Shown here one piece after another: positions 42,812 through 53,444 of a stretch of 64,000 nt of DNA. The notes under the pieces were generated by a model, which ran no database searches, was not told the origin of the DNA, and saw nothing but the letters and a program-made list of their open reading frames with translations. Every line of letters begins with the position of its first letter. Position 1 is the stretch's first letter. The stretch is from positions 9,581,641-9,645,640 of the forward strand of contig JAJEKV010000033.1 in assembly GCA_021234155.1 (NCBI GenBank). The letters are read 5' to 3'. The position numbers and the translations under genes are program-made. This stretch comes from Isoetes taiwanensis (lineage: Eukaryota > Streptophyta > Lycopodiopsida > Isoetales > Isoetaceae).

Positions 42812-43435
42812 GGCTTGAAGGGCGCATGTAATGCAGTTTCCCCACTGGCAACACATTTCTTATCATAACTTTTGATCCAGAGCTCTGTTTGAGATGATTT
42901 TTATTGTGTTGGAAAGCTCTCTATGAGATCTTTTTGATAGTGTATGATATGGATATGTTTGGTTAAGTTATCTATACTAAAGCAGCAATTTTTCGGCCGG
43001 GTTTGGTAGGCTTTCACATCCTATCAGCTGATACAGGATTGCGCTATTGGATATTGTTTTATGGCTCATTCCGAATGAAGCTTGCAAAAAATTACTATGC
43101 ATTTTAGATTTTGAGGCAGTTATTAAGCAAATTCCAAGGCTTCTAGATCCTTGTGCTAACAAGCAGAAAAGTTTCCCACTTTGGTTTCTCACCACAAGAA
43201 TCCATGGAGGCCAAAGGCTGCTATTAAATTCCAGTTGAAAAATGTTTGTGTATGGGTGTTGCAAACTTTATGACTTTCAGAATAATGGGATCAATCTGCT
43301 CTATCTTTATGGTAACTTTACTTATGTTCTATTTGTTTTATTGTGATCAAATTCAAAAGCTACAGGTGATGAAAGCCTCAAATGAATTCTAGTTTTTTTC
43401 TGGTTTTGAATTCTAAAATTTTTGTCACTCCCGGG
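42812..43435. other. Intergenic, frames of unclear origin
   Basis: A plus-strand frame near 43047-43238 (NEACKKLLCILDFEAVIKQI) and a minus-strand frame over it are both open. Neither matches a family I know, nor the CPSF_A gene that starts further right. Confidence 0.35.
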
Positions 43436-43439
43436 GGGA

Positions 43440-43850
43440 GGGGTTGGCGTCCCTAAGGCCCCGAAGGGGCCAAGAAAATTTTTTTGCAACACAAATATTA
43501 ACATCCAACATATAAAAATTAAATTCCCCAACACATAACAACCATTGACATTAACAACCAACACATAACTACCATTGACATTAATGAACACAACCATTGG
43601 GTCCAACACATTTAAATTAAAATCCCCCTTAAACCCCCTTTGGTTTGGGTGCATATTCACACGGGGGTGACTCCGGGCAACGAGAGCTGTTGGATAGGCA
43701 TATTCACCCCTTATTCCTTAATCTACACTGTACGTAAAATTCCTCGTTTGTGGGGTATGCAAGTACAAAATTTGCTATATTGTATAACAAGATTCGCAAA
43801 ATACTATAAGATTTCAAGCGGAATACTATATATTTCAAAAAATCCAATTG
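43440..43850. repeat. Dispersed repeat, second copy
   Basis: Partner of 17940-18240. 43440-43690 is the reverse complement of 18095-18240, with an added duplication of AACACATAACnACCATTGAC. 43690-43850 is in the same orientation as 17955-18050. Confidence 0.75.
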
Positions 43851-44679
43851 AATCCAAACTCTAGGAAGTTGTTCTAGCATGGCATCTCTTTCTATAAAAT
43901 CTCGCACTTTATGAAATAAATTCTTAAAATTTCCCCACTCCACAGCATCCTGCCTGTTGTTTGCCGTAGATTTTTCATCTCCACTTTATTACCTCTATTT
44001 TCTTCATGGTATGAGAGCTCATTCCAGAGTTTAGAATGAAAATAGTGAAGAGAGCAATTCAGGATGAGATTAAAGTGGAGTTGGAAGGAAACATTTGGAG
44101 TTCAATCCCTGGTGCAGATCTCCATTCAAAAAAGTCCCACGGTTACAAAGCATAAAACTTGCAATTTACAATTTCTTCAACTTATAAGAGTTTGCAAAAT
44201 TGTTGACTCATTCTCCTGGAAAGCGCATCTTTTTTTTTTTATTTTGGGGAGGGGGGGGGGGGATCGCCACATTGGGGCCTAGAAGTATTTTCAAGGTGCG
44301 GTCAACCTAGTGGTATCTTGGACCACGATCAAACCTGTCTTGAGCCGGGACGAGACAAGATAATTGAGCCAGAGTATAGGTGACAGTTGAGATTACACTG
44401 CAGAAGTATTATGCATAAAAGAAACCAGAGAACTGATGGTGTTTGAACATCCCATTTCCTCGAGACAGGAGCATCACAGGATGGAAAGACATATCTTACA
44501 CTACATTATACCATGAACCTTTATTGCGAACATAGAATGCATCCTATTATAAATTTTTATAACAGCTACTAGAGGATCTTTTTTCTGTTGTTGCACCATG
44601 TCCATTGGTTATATATATGACAGAGTTTTGGTATTAATAATTAATAGATGATTGCTAATTCTTTTGTTTCTTGGTCCAG
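43851..44679. other. No supported exon
   Basis: It contains a T10 tract and a G13 run near 44231-44261. Further upstream exons of the CPSF_A gene may once have been here, but none is recognisable. Confidence 0.4.
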
Positions 44680-47600
44680 GGATCTTTTGCTTATAAATTT
44701 TCTTTTGAGGACAGTGTGAAGTCTTGCACTAGCTGCCACATCCACGACATAAATGATTTTTCAGTCGTTGCGGGTACACTTCTTGGGAGCGTATTTCTTT
44801 TTCTTTATTTAACAAGGTAGAAGTTTTTGCATTATGATGGATGTCATTGGGCTACATTAAGCTTTATTTGGATGGTAGAGTTGTATTATAATCATTCAGA
44901 CATCATCAGAGTCATATAGTATTGCTTTTGCTATAATCGTCTAGCGTGCATGATTGTTACTTATGTTGTAGGACGAATGATCTAGGAATCCATAAATATC
45001 CTCATTGGCATTTTGAAAGACCTATGTATTGTTATGTCTGTGATGATGATGAGGCCTTTTGTCTGTTTGACTAATTGTTATTCCTTGAGCCCGTAGGGAT
45101 AACTATGAATTACTCGAGGCAGTGCAAACAAGGCTTGCTCTGTACAAATCACTGCACCACTGCCTAGCAATAATCATTCTCAATTTCGTCTCCGGGGTTG
45201 TCCTATAAGTGAGTTAGCTTGGTTCAAATTATAATAACTATGTATGAATTCCAGCAACTTAGTGTTACTTTTTTTTTTTTTTTTTTTTTTTGAAGGACGA
45301 CAAGCTTTATTCACCAACTAAAAACTAGAGCAACATGAAATGCAAAGACAGGATTATAACCCCAGTGGACAAACCGATCCAACTGAGCACAACCACCTGC
45401 CTATGCAAAAGAATGAATTTGAAGGTAAGTATGCCAGATCAGTACTTTCTTAAGAGAAGAACAATTGTAAGCCATAACAAATTTATTTTGCGCCCACTGA
45501 AGAACAATCTCATCTGCAATATCTACGCCCTTAAAGATAAACAGCCTCCTTCTCTTCCAGATTGGCCATAAAAGCCAGCCACATGCGAGATGAAAAGCTC
45601 GTTTCCGTAGTTTGGGCCAAGCATCAGGATAGATAGCAAGCAAAATTTACTGGCTAGATCGAGACGTGCCAAATAGGGTCAACAACCAAGACCACGCTTG
45701 CCGAAGCCACTCACACAAGAAAAAACAATGCTCAATACTCTCAACCCTTTGCTGGCATAAAGGACAGAGCTCTGAAATCCGATTATCCATTTTATGGACT
45801 AACCTGTTGACTCGGCATCTATGGATCACTTGTCACCACAAAACTACTACTTTGGGATGAAGCAACTTATCCCATACCCATATCCAAACACTTTTCCATT
45901 GTGGCTGAGGGACCTGAAGATGCCACCTATTAGATGGAGGCAGGATTTCAGAATGCAAAAGCAATTTATACACAGAAGACACAAACTGCCATGGCTGGAT
46001 ATCCTGATGGCAACCCCATACGACTACCTCAACCTGTGGACCAGAATCTTGTGGCAACAATACAGCAATATGATTCCAGATTACTCTGTCCCATCTATAC
46101 AACAAGAACTTTGTTCTAAATGCTTCCCATGACATGAGATGACCAGACTCATACCAAGCTGCAATAGTGCTGATACCAGCTGCTACCCACCGTCCTTGTG
46201 TCTTTGGATGAACAACCACACTTAGAGGCACATTCTCTGGAGTGTCATGCAAAGGAATCCACCAGCAGGGAGTGGACAACTGAAGACATGCCTCAGGATT
46301 GATATGGAAAAGAGACCTGACAGTGTCCCAAGCAGCAAGCAACCCCTTTAGAAAGGGAGAAGCATTAGGATACGGATGCATATAATAAAGCAAAGCCCAA
46401 GGAAGGAGGGGCTTAATGGTGGCCTTATGAAATGGGAGACAATGCTGAATTGACTGCACCAACAACCTCAGGCCAGGAGAATCATCCTTACCAATGAAAA
46501 TCCTCCAAATGAACTTTGAAATCATCACCTTGCTTTGGAGGTGAAAATCCAACATACCAAGACCACCAGCTGCCTTAGGTCTAATGCATTTCACCCAAGC
46601 TACCTTGACCACCGCTCCTAACTCATTTCCACCCCAAATAAAATTTCTGACGATACGCACAATCTCCTCCATCTTACAACTGCCGCTAATGAGAGCGCAC
46701 GCCATGTAGACATGAGTATTACTAAGAACACATTTAGCCCACAGTGATTCTACCGGGCATGGTCGGTTTAGCTGTATTCCACCAAAACAAGTGCTTTTGC
46801 AACCCACTAATGATTTCATCCCAAGCATCTGAAGCAGAGACGTGAATTCCAACTGGGATACCAAGCAACTTTGTGGTATTGCCATGCAGAAGAATCTTCC
46901 ATGGATAGTCCAAAATCTGAGGGAGGGATGGGATCATCCAATGTCCCAAAAGCTGTACATTTTGCCACCCTACAAGAACTTCGTGATGCTAAGGAGAATA
47001 TGTCTAATAATAGCTTAGCATTACGAAGATTCTCGACCTCGGCAATTAGGAACAAAAAAGTGTCATCGGCATATTGATTACATACCTCTTGAGAACCATC
47101 GTCCATTGGGAGGCCTTGAATAACGCCATCTTGGGTAGCCATGGAGAAGAGCTGGGATAATACTTACGCCCACAATTGTGAAAAGCAAGGGTGCTAAGGG
47201 ACAACCTTGCGAATTCCTCTACCCACTACAAAAATATCCGATGGCTCATACGGAAAAGGACGATGAGATCGGCTGATGTATGGAGCTTCATGACATTCCT
47301 TGTGAATGACTCCCCAAACCCAAGTGCAAGAAGACACTTCTCCAAGAACCCTCAATCAACACTATCGTAAGCTTTAGCAAAATCAAGCTTAAGATACACT
47401 GCTCTATGACCCTGTAACCGGGCCCAATATATTCCTTCATATGCAGCAGCCACGTTGTTGACAATACAACGACGAGCGAGAAAGCCAGATTGTGTTGACG
47501 AGATAGCGTCAACCAAGATGTCTCGGACTCTTTCTGCCAATGTCTTAGCAAAGATCTTGTACACAGAGGAAAGCAATTTAATAGGTCGCCAGTCAGAACT

Positions 47601-48249
47601 AGTCTTGGGTTCGTTGCTCTTTGGAATGAGAGGGATACAACCTGTATTCAAAATCTTATCAAGGCTCCTAAATCTCTGAAACTCACAAAAGGCATCATAT
47701 ATGTCATCCTCCAACCAGTCCCAGCACTTTTGAAAGAATTCAATAGGAAAGCCATCAAGACCCGGGCATTTGTCTTTTTTCAAGAGAGCCACAGCTGCTT
47801 TTAAGTCCTCCTTCACGATATTAGACTCAAGAAGCAACCTCTGCTCTTCAGAAACAATGCGACACACCTTACTCAACACGGCCAATTGCATGTCCTTCTG
47901 AAAGGGCAACGGGTGTCGTGCAAAGAATGAAAAAAAGTGATGATGAAGATACTGCTTAAGATTCACCAGATTTGATTAAATGTTAATCTATTTTGTTTTA
48001 TATCCAGCGGCCTGGAGTTAAACAAGTTTTGGACGGAGATATGTTTGAGTAGTTTTTGGAACTAACAAATGAGCAACAAGCATGCATCATAAAAAAGCAG
48101 CCAGATACGCTTCCAACAGGCACGACCTGTTCAAAGCCTGCACATACTTATCAAGGGAACTTATCAGAAGAGCGGGTGCTCTGTCTGCTTGAAAGAGTAC
48201 ATCAATTTCTTAATGTTTTGGAGTGGAGTCCTTCGAACTCCTGTAGATG
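44680..48249 (+). pseudogene. CPSF_A-domain gene, last three exons, decayed
   Basis: CPSF_A is the C-terminal domain shared by CPSF160, DDB1 and SF3b130. Exon 44680-44816 reads GSFAYKFSFEDSVKS, then VVAGTLLGSVFLF. Exon 45097-45208 reads DNYELLEAVQTRLALYKS and, after a one-base frame slip, NNHSQFRLRGCPI. Exon 48008-48249 reads RPGVKQVLDGDMFE, a TAG, then FLELTNEQQACI and VLCLLERVHQFL, the (I/L)DGD..(E/A)xFL end of the family. The lesions are a frame slip near 45170, a one-base phase mismatch at the last intron and TAG (48049-48051) where Gln is usual. The likely parent is the third plant paralogue, annotated in Arabidopsis as a CPSF A-subunit protein (from memory). Exons upstream are not recognisable. 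Confidence 0.72.
45269..47966 (-). mobile_element. L1-like LINE, 5'-truncated, in last intron of CPSF_A gene
   Basis: A T23 run at 45269-45291 is the poly(A) tail of a minus-strand LINE. Coding runs from 47966: CPGLDGFPIEFF, SDWRPIKLLSSVYKI, YLKLDFAKAYDSVD, then after a frame break VCNQYADDTFLFL (catalytic YADD intact). The thumb and connection follow in the 350-codon frame 46885-45833 (GGLGMLDF). The zf-RVT end follows: CPLCQQRVESIEHCFFLC near 45770 and IWKRRRLFIF near 45550. At least four frameshifts make it inactive. The endonuclease half is missing. No convincing target duplication was found. Confidence 0.92.
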
Positions 48250-48335
48250 ACCGTCGGCATGAATCCACTTGAGAATGTTTTGGAGGGGAGTCCTTCAAAC
48301 TCCTGTAGATGACTATCGGCATGAATCCAAAATGA
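48212..48335. repeat. 62-base tandem duplication over the CPSF_A stop codon
   Basis: AATGTTTTGGAGTGGAGTCC starts at 48212 and recurs at 48274 with three or four changes. The unit includes the last codons and the TGA of the CPSF_A frame. Confidence 0.92.
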
Positions 48336-49345
48336 AGTGTTGAGACACGTACGTGTATGTAAATTCCTAGAGAAGCAACTTATCTGTTATGCGCAGGATG
48401 ATTAGGTTGTCATTGTAGATCTTCAAAAATTACCTACAGTTGTAACACTAAAATTTTGCATCTATGAATGTACTATATTCTGTATAGAGTGCAGGAGATT
48501 CGTTTTGCACGTCCGAGAATGTACGTGATCATTGTTCAATAAAAGGTGTATGTTGATGTATTTTCAAGCTTCATATGCTGATTAATTGTTCAATTTAAAT
48601 CAGCTGCCATAGTGTCAAGTGTATAAAATGATGCCATCTCAATATGACATCTGATTGCATACTGCTTTACCGAATTTGACTACAAAGCCTACGTATCTTT
48701 TGCCTACGGGGTTTGAGGAAGAAGCAAATGCCCTTACGAATATTCAATTTTCCTATATCTGATTCTCCTGGAAGTATATTATGATTCTAGCATCAAGATA
48801 TCAAGCTCTGTTAGAGCATCGCCCCATATGTAAGCAAAATTAAAAGACCTGTTTATATGGCCGTTGTAAAGTTTGTTAATTGTGGGCTCAAGCTCTAGAA
48901 TTTTGATATAGCCCATGGCATTAATTGTGGCCTTCAGAGATAATAATTTCGATATTGCCCTTGGTGTTCACTGCGGGCTCATAGGTCATCGGAGGGTGGG
49001 TATTGTTGGCACGAGTAAGGGGGAATAACATTATATTATTCGATTCCTTGGGATATAAAGGATATTTTCTCTGAGAATAATGAGTCGAAACAAGATTCTC
49101 CATCTCTTTCTCATCAGATTCTATTATTCTCTAGAGGATTAAATAATTCTAATCCTTTCAAACCCTTTTTATTTTGTACGAATGACAATGCAAAGAATCA
49201 AGATAGTGGCACAGAGATTCAATAACTTCCATTGCATAGATGCTACATAGTTAATTTTAATCCTCCAAAGACTATAAGTGCATTAGAACGGAGAAGCATC
49301 TGCTGACCGATGGATCACCCTAGAATAACAACCCATGGCTATTGA
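48336..49345. other. Intergenic, 3' flank
   Basis: AT-rich, no supported frame. Probably former 3' untranslated sequence and spacer. Confidence 0.5.
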
Positions 49346-49625
49346 TTTTTTTTTTTTTTTTTTTTTTTGGGGGTGGATGTAAAAAGAGAGAGAGAGAGGG
49401 ATTAGCGCCATTGTAGCCCCTGTGTTACGTATTAGAACAAAATACTAGCTCGGGGGTGTGATTCACAACCAACAAGTGACTTAAATGAAACCATTGGATC
49501 CTTAAAATATTTATGGCTAATAACGGGATCTGATATCAAGCCACAGGCACTTGACCTCACATGGTTTGGAACCCTGGTCTCTAGCTTGAAAGACCAAGTG
49601 CCTAACCAAGGCACCAACCTTAGAC
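49346..49625 (-). mobile_element. tRNA-derived SINE-like element
   Basis: A T24 run at 49346-49369 is the tail. On the minus strand the head (about 49620) reads GGTTAGGCACTTGG and, 30 bases on, AGGGTTCCAAACC, near matches to Pol III A and B boxes at tRNA-like spacing. The body of about 230 bases has no coding frame. Size, tail and boxes fit a plant SINE. No clear target duplication was found, so the head end is approximate. Confidence 0.55.
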
Positions 49626-50044
49626 TTAATAAAAAGAAACTAAGTGTCTTTCAAAAAAACAATGATTGGAAAGGGAATTTACCTTTAAGGACCTTTCAAG
49701 AGACTATAAAAGAACATACATAGAGGGACGAGACATGAAGAATCACCGCCAGAGCCCTACCTCTCTTCCTCTATTGATTTTCCCTTCTACTTCCAGTTCT
49801 CCATAGCCAAGCTTGTTGGTCTGAGCGGGATAAAGATTTCCTGCTCCAAGATAAAGATTTCCTGGTGAATCCGGTTGGGTGGATCGAGCTTCTCCTACTA
49901 ACTGAATTATCTTTTTAACTCTTTGGTTTTTACAGGTGATTTATCCGAGATCTAGAAGAGGTCATATCACACCGTTGTAGATTAAATAATTGAATAATGT
50001 GGAATTTTCAAAGCTAGTTTTTTTCTTTAATTAGGATTCTTGGC
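49626..50044. other. Intergenic, no gene seen
   Basis: Contains a direct repeat of ATAAAGATTTCCTG near 49830 and 49850. Confidence 0.45.
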
Positions 50045-50210
50045 GGTCGAATTATGTATAAGGGAAAATTCCCCTCGGGGATTTTCGGGAAAGTAATCTG
50101 CGAGGCGGTGCCGCCAGCGATGGCAGGGCACGATGCTAGCCGCCTCGTAGATTACTTCTGGAGCTCCTGGAAAATCCGAGGGGGGGATTTTCCTATGCAT
50201 AATTGGCAGT
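50045..50210. repeat. Fold-back hairpin element
   Basis: Arms of about 65 bases pair with each other: AATTATGTATAAGG..GAAAAT (from 50050) with ATTTTCCTATGCATAATT (to 50202). Further inward AAGTAATCTGCGAGGCGG pairs with CCGCCTCGTAGATTACTT. The loop is about 30 bases. It may be a MITE or a transcribed hairpin. No target duplication could be fixed. Confidence 0.8.
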
Positions 50211-50808
50211 TTCTTCAAATTGCCACTCTCCTTTTGACACGTGGCCCCTGTTTCCCCTGCTTCCAGCGATGGCGACTCTCGGATCTGTATCTGTGATGTT
50301 TCCCCTAATCTCTAATCTGTCAGATCTTTAATTTGTGACATTCTCCTTAATCTTTAATCTACGGGATCTCTAATCTTCTGGATCTTTCGAAGATGGCCCT
50401 GCGGATCTCTAATCTGTTCTTGAGTTTTGATTTAACAACATGAAGATCAAGCGCCCTAAACCCTCACAGTATACCATAGGAACCCTCTGCAGAAACCTAG
50501 ACTATAGAAAAACTAAAGCCCTGAAACCTTAAAGCTGGTTGAAACCTTGAAGCCAGTAATGAGACCTTAGCCAATGGAAAAACAATTCTGGGAGCGGCAC
50601 CATTCCATAAAACCCGGAGGGAAATTACGCGTTGAATACTAAAAGAATATTGACGTAATTTGAACGAACCATTGATTACATACTATGTAACATATATGGT
50701 TCTCATCTTACGTCACAACAATTGTTCATAAAGTAAATTTTAAAACAAATTCAATCTTTTTTTGGGTTGCCCCTAGGGGGGGCAAACCCTCGCTTATGTG
50801 AGTTTGTG
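50211..50808. other. Intergenic, no gene seen
   Basis: Contains imperfect repeats of ATCTTTAATCT / TCTCTAATCT near 50310-50410. Confidence 0.45.
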
Positions 50809-50848
50809 GCATATCCTAGGTATATGCTGGAATATACCTAGGATATGC
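50809..50848. repeat. Perfect 17-bp hairpin
   Basis: GCATATCCTAGGTATAT (50809-50825) and its exact complement (50832-50848) enclose a six-base loop. It is too short for a MITE, and no T run follows to make it a terminator. Confidence 0.9.
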
Positions 50849-50899
50849 TGGTGACTGCTCCAAACCTGTTGGTCCCTGTAAACTGGCGGTCACCTGGCA

Positions 50900-51205
50900 T
50901 TATGGGATGCTGATGTTTGAACCTAGATAACTGGCAATACAGACAGAGCCTGCAAGGCAAACGCGGGCTACAGATGTTGCTTCTTTCCACTTTGCATGCA
51001 GAATGGTTTTCTTTAATCTCGCTCTTTCTGCAGAGTCTATAGCTCCGAAGGAAGAATAAACGCTCTGCAAACCGGTTTCTAGATCAAGCTCCACTTCGGA
51101 GTTTCTCTGCACAATACCAATCTTGGATTTCTTTAATCTGCTAAATCCAGATTCTGCCAGATCCGTCTCTGCTCTACAATCGATTTCCGCCAAAGCTGCA
51201 ATCAA
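50900..51205 (-). CDS. Unassigned 101-codon frame
   Basis: The frame reads MIAALAEIDCRAETDLAESG, then SKIGIVQRNSEVELDLETGL, and has a regular hydrophilic composition. It has no introns inside and no family match known to me. The first ATG is not supported by a promoter. It could be a fragment of a host protein or chance; the even acidic/basic spacing favours former coding. Confidence 0.22.
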   Translation of the reverse strand: MIAALAEIDCRAETDLAESGFSRLKKSKIGIVQRNSEVELDLETGLQSVYSSFGAIDSAERARLKKTILHAKWKEATSVARVCLAGSVCIASYLGSNISIP

Positions 51206-52190
51206 AGGAATTTTTTTTTGTAACTACTCCTTGCTGGATTTCTGCACGGCTCCTTCTATGACCTTTCCTCGCCGGATTTCTGTATGGAACCACCAGGTAC
51301 AGCAATTCAATCACCAGTCTCCTGTTTCTGTTATTGTTCTGCCACTTTTGTCCACCACATGTACCTCCTCCGTCTAGTGTTTTTTATTCACCTTTCATTT
51401 TCTTTTATAATTTCTCTACTTATTTGCAGCTTCAACGAAATTTTCCGGTGGGTGCTACCCTCGGGCCACTAGATGGCAACCCTCCGTGCGCAGCACCTTG
51501 TTTTATATTCTATCGTGAAAAACATGCTTTGTCCATTTCTCAATCTGCTCTCCAACTTTTTCCAGCAACTTGTTCATATGATCCAAAATTGGTTCGAAAT
51601 TGAGTCCTTAAATTTGCACAATTCCAACACTAAATTGTTCTTTGGTAACACCATCTCTACATGGACATTTGCGTTTTCCTTCTCCGGTTCCAACAGACAC
51701 ATGAAAGAAATTCCCAAAAGCCACTAAGTTTTCTTCACATTCCTTTTTCACTTTCCTGACTACAATCTGCTAGTCAATTTTTTTTCATGATTTTGACATA
51801 AATGACATTTCTTTTGCAAGAGCCTCTATTTCATATAGCCAAGACTCCAATGTGAGACTTGTAACAGAATTATTGCCCTTGTCTGTTCCTATCATGATCA
51901 ATTTTTCTCTGTCTTTGGATTCCATTTCTCTATTCCAGATCCGTCCCTTTCAACTATTGAAATCAAATTGCTGGTAACAATGATCCTACCTGCATTTCAA
52001 CTACAGACCTTAACTAAGTTGTATGCTTTAGATCAATCACAGTAAACATGAAAAATGCCATTTAGTAGAGGCATCTCTATTCCCCACATGTTCCTCTAGT
52101 CCCTTTAATTTAAGGCAACGCTGCTAATCACACAAAACTTGGCAAGATTTGCAAGTGATGTAATGCTGACGATATCTTAATAGATTGCCA
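51206..52190. other. Upstream region of TPX2, no gene seen
   Basis: T-rich plus strand without a supported frame. Confidence 0.45.
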
Positions 52191-52225
52191 CGTATGGTTC
52201 TGACGTGGCACTGCGTGTCCGAAAG

Positions 52226-52236
52226 GACCGTTGCTA
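52226..52236 (-). promoter_or_regulatory. MSA-like G2/M element upstream of TPX2
   Basis: The minus strand reads AGCAACGGTCC, containing the AACGG core of the mitosis-specific activator element bound by MYB3R proteins. It lies about 330 bases upstream of the TPX2 ATG, next to TGACGTGGCA (52201-52210). Plant TPX2 genes are expressed at G2/M, so the site makes sense, but one core match can occur by chance. Confidence 0.45.
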
Positions 52237-52561
52237 ACAATTTCAAATTTTGGGAAAAGCAAATCCGGCATGCTCTGCATTCTGCGTTCCTCCACCCAAA
52301 TTAGAGCGCTGCTTCTCTCTTCAATCCTATATTCTCGCCGGACCTTCCAGCCCAGCTAAGATCGAACACCCATTTTTTATATTCTTCAAATTCAAGCTAA
52401 CAGGAAGAAAATGCAAGCTTGGATGCTTGTATTTTGATCCACACTTCTTTCGAATATTATTCCGTTTGCCCATTTCTTCTTCTTCTAATGCACGGAAATT
52501 GAAGAGTTTAATGTTATACACTCTCTGATTTTAGCTTTGGGCGGCAGTTAATCAGCACCCT

Positions 52562-53410
52562 ATGGCTGTCGTGGAAGGGCAAACGGCTGTTTCTAGAGCG
52601 CATGATGATCTGATAATAGATCTGAAGTACGAATTTTCGGCTCCGAGGTTCTATGATTTTTTGGCAGTTGAGACCCTTGCAGATGTAGTACAAGCAGAAC
52701 GTTGGTTTGAAACCGCCCCGGCATATGAGCCATCTCGTAAGTTTTCTCATTATTTCAAAGAAATCTCTATGTTGGCTGGCATAAATCTGTACCTTGGAAT
52801 AATAGTCTGTCTAGCTCATTCTAGTAATCTTACTGACTAGCTCATTTTCGCCAGCCAATGTGGCCGGGAAAGAGAATTTGAACAGCTTTCAGATCGCAAG
52901 TGCCATACTGCATAAAGAAGGGAACAAGGAGAAGGTAACATTCTGTTGGTCCCGGAAAGTTTGATTAGGCCTAATTTCTTCTGTTCTCTATTTACGACCT
53001 TTCCCTTCTCTATTACAAATGAATATCCTTCTTACTTAACATCATAATAATTTAACAGGATTTCATGTACGAGATTTGGATATGTCATAGATTTAAAAGC
53101 CAATCTACATTTTCTTGATCACTGCTGCTAATGATCTGTATATTTTGCAAACTGCAGCTTCTTGATATGTATGTCTCACCAAAGCATCTGCCACGAAAAG
53201 AATTCGTCAAAAGGTGAGTCAGATATATTATTCTTACCAACCAAAGTGGACTCATGGGCTTCTTCCATTGCAGGAAATCAATGTCATCTGCTTTGTTGGA
53301 TATAGAGAGTAATGCTCAGAATGGTGCAGTCACAACTGACTTCAAAGCCCCTGGTAATTCTTTGTTTCTAACATGACTTCTGTGAAGCACATCCATGATA
53401 TGATAATTTG

Positions 53411-53444
<34 letters not shown>

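Noticed and set aside
45821-46132. 103-codon plus-strand frame
   Set aside because: Shadow of the 350-codon LINE frame on the minus strand.
45250-47990. Target duplication of the LINE in the CPSF_A intron
   Set aside because: No matching 7-20 base pair of flanks could be found; the head end is uncertain.
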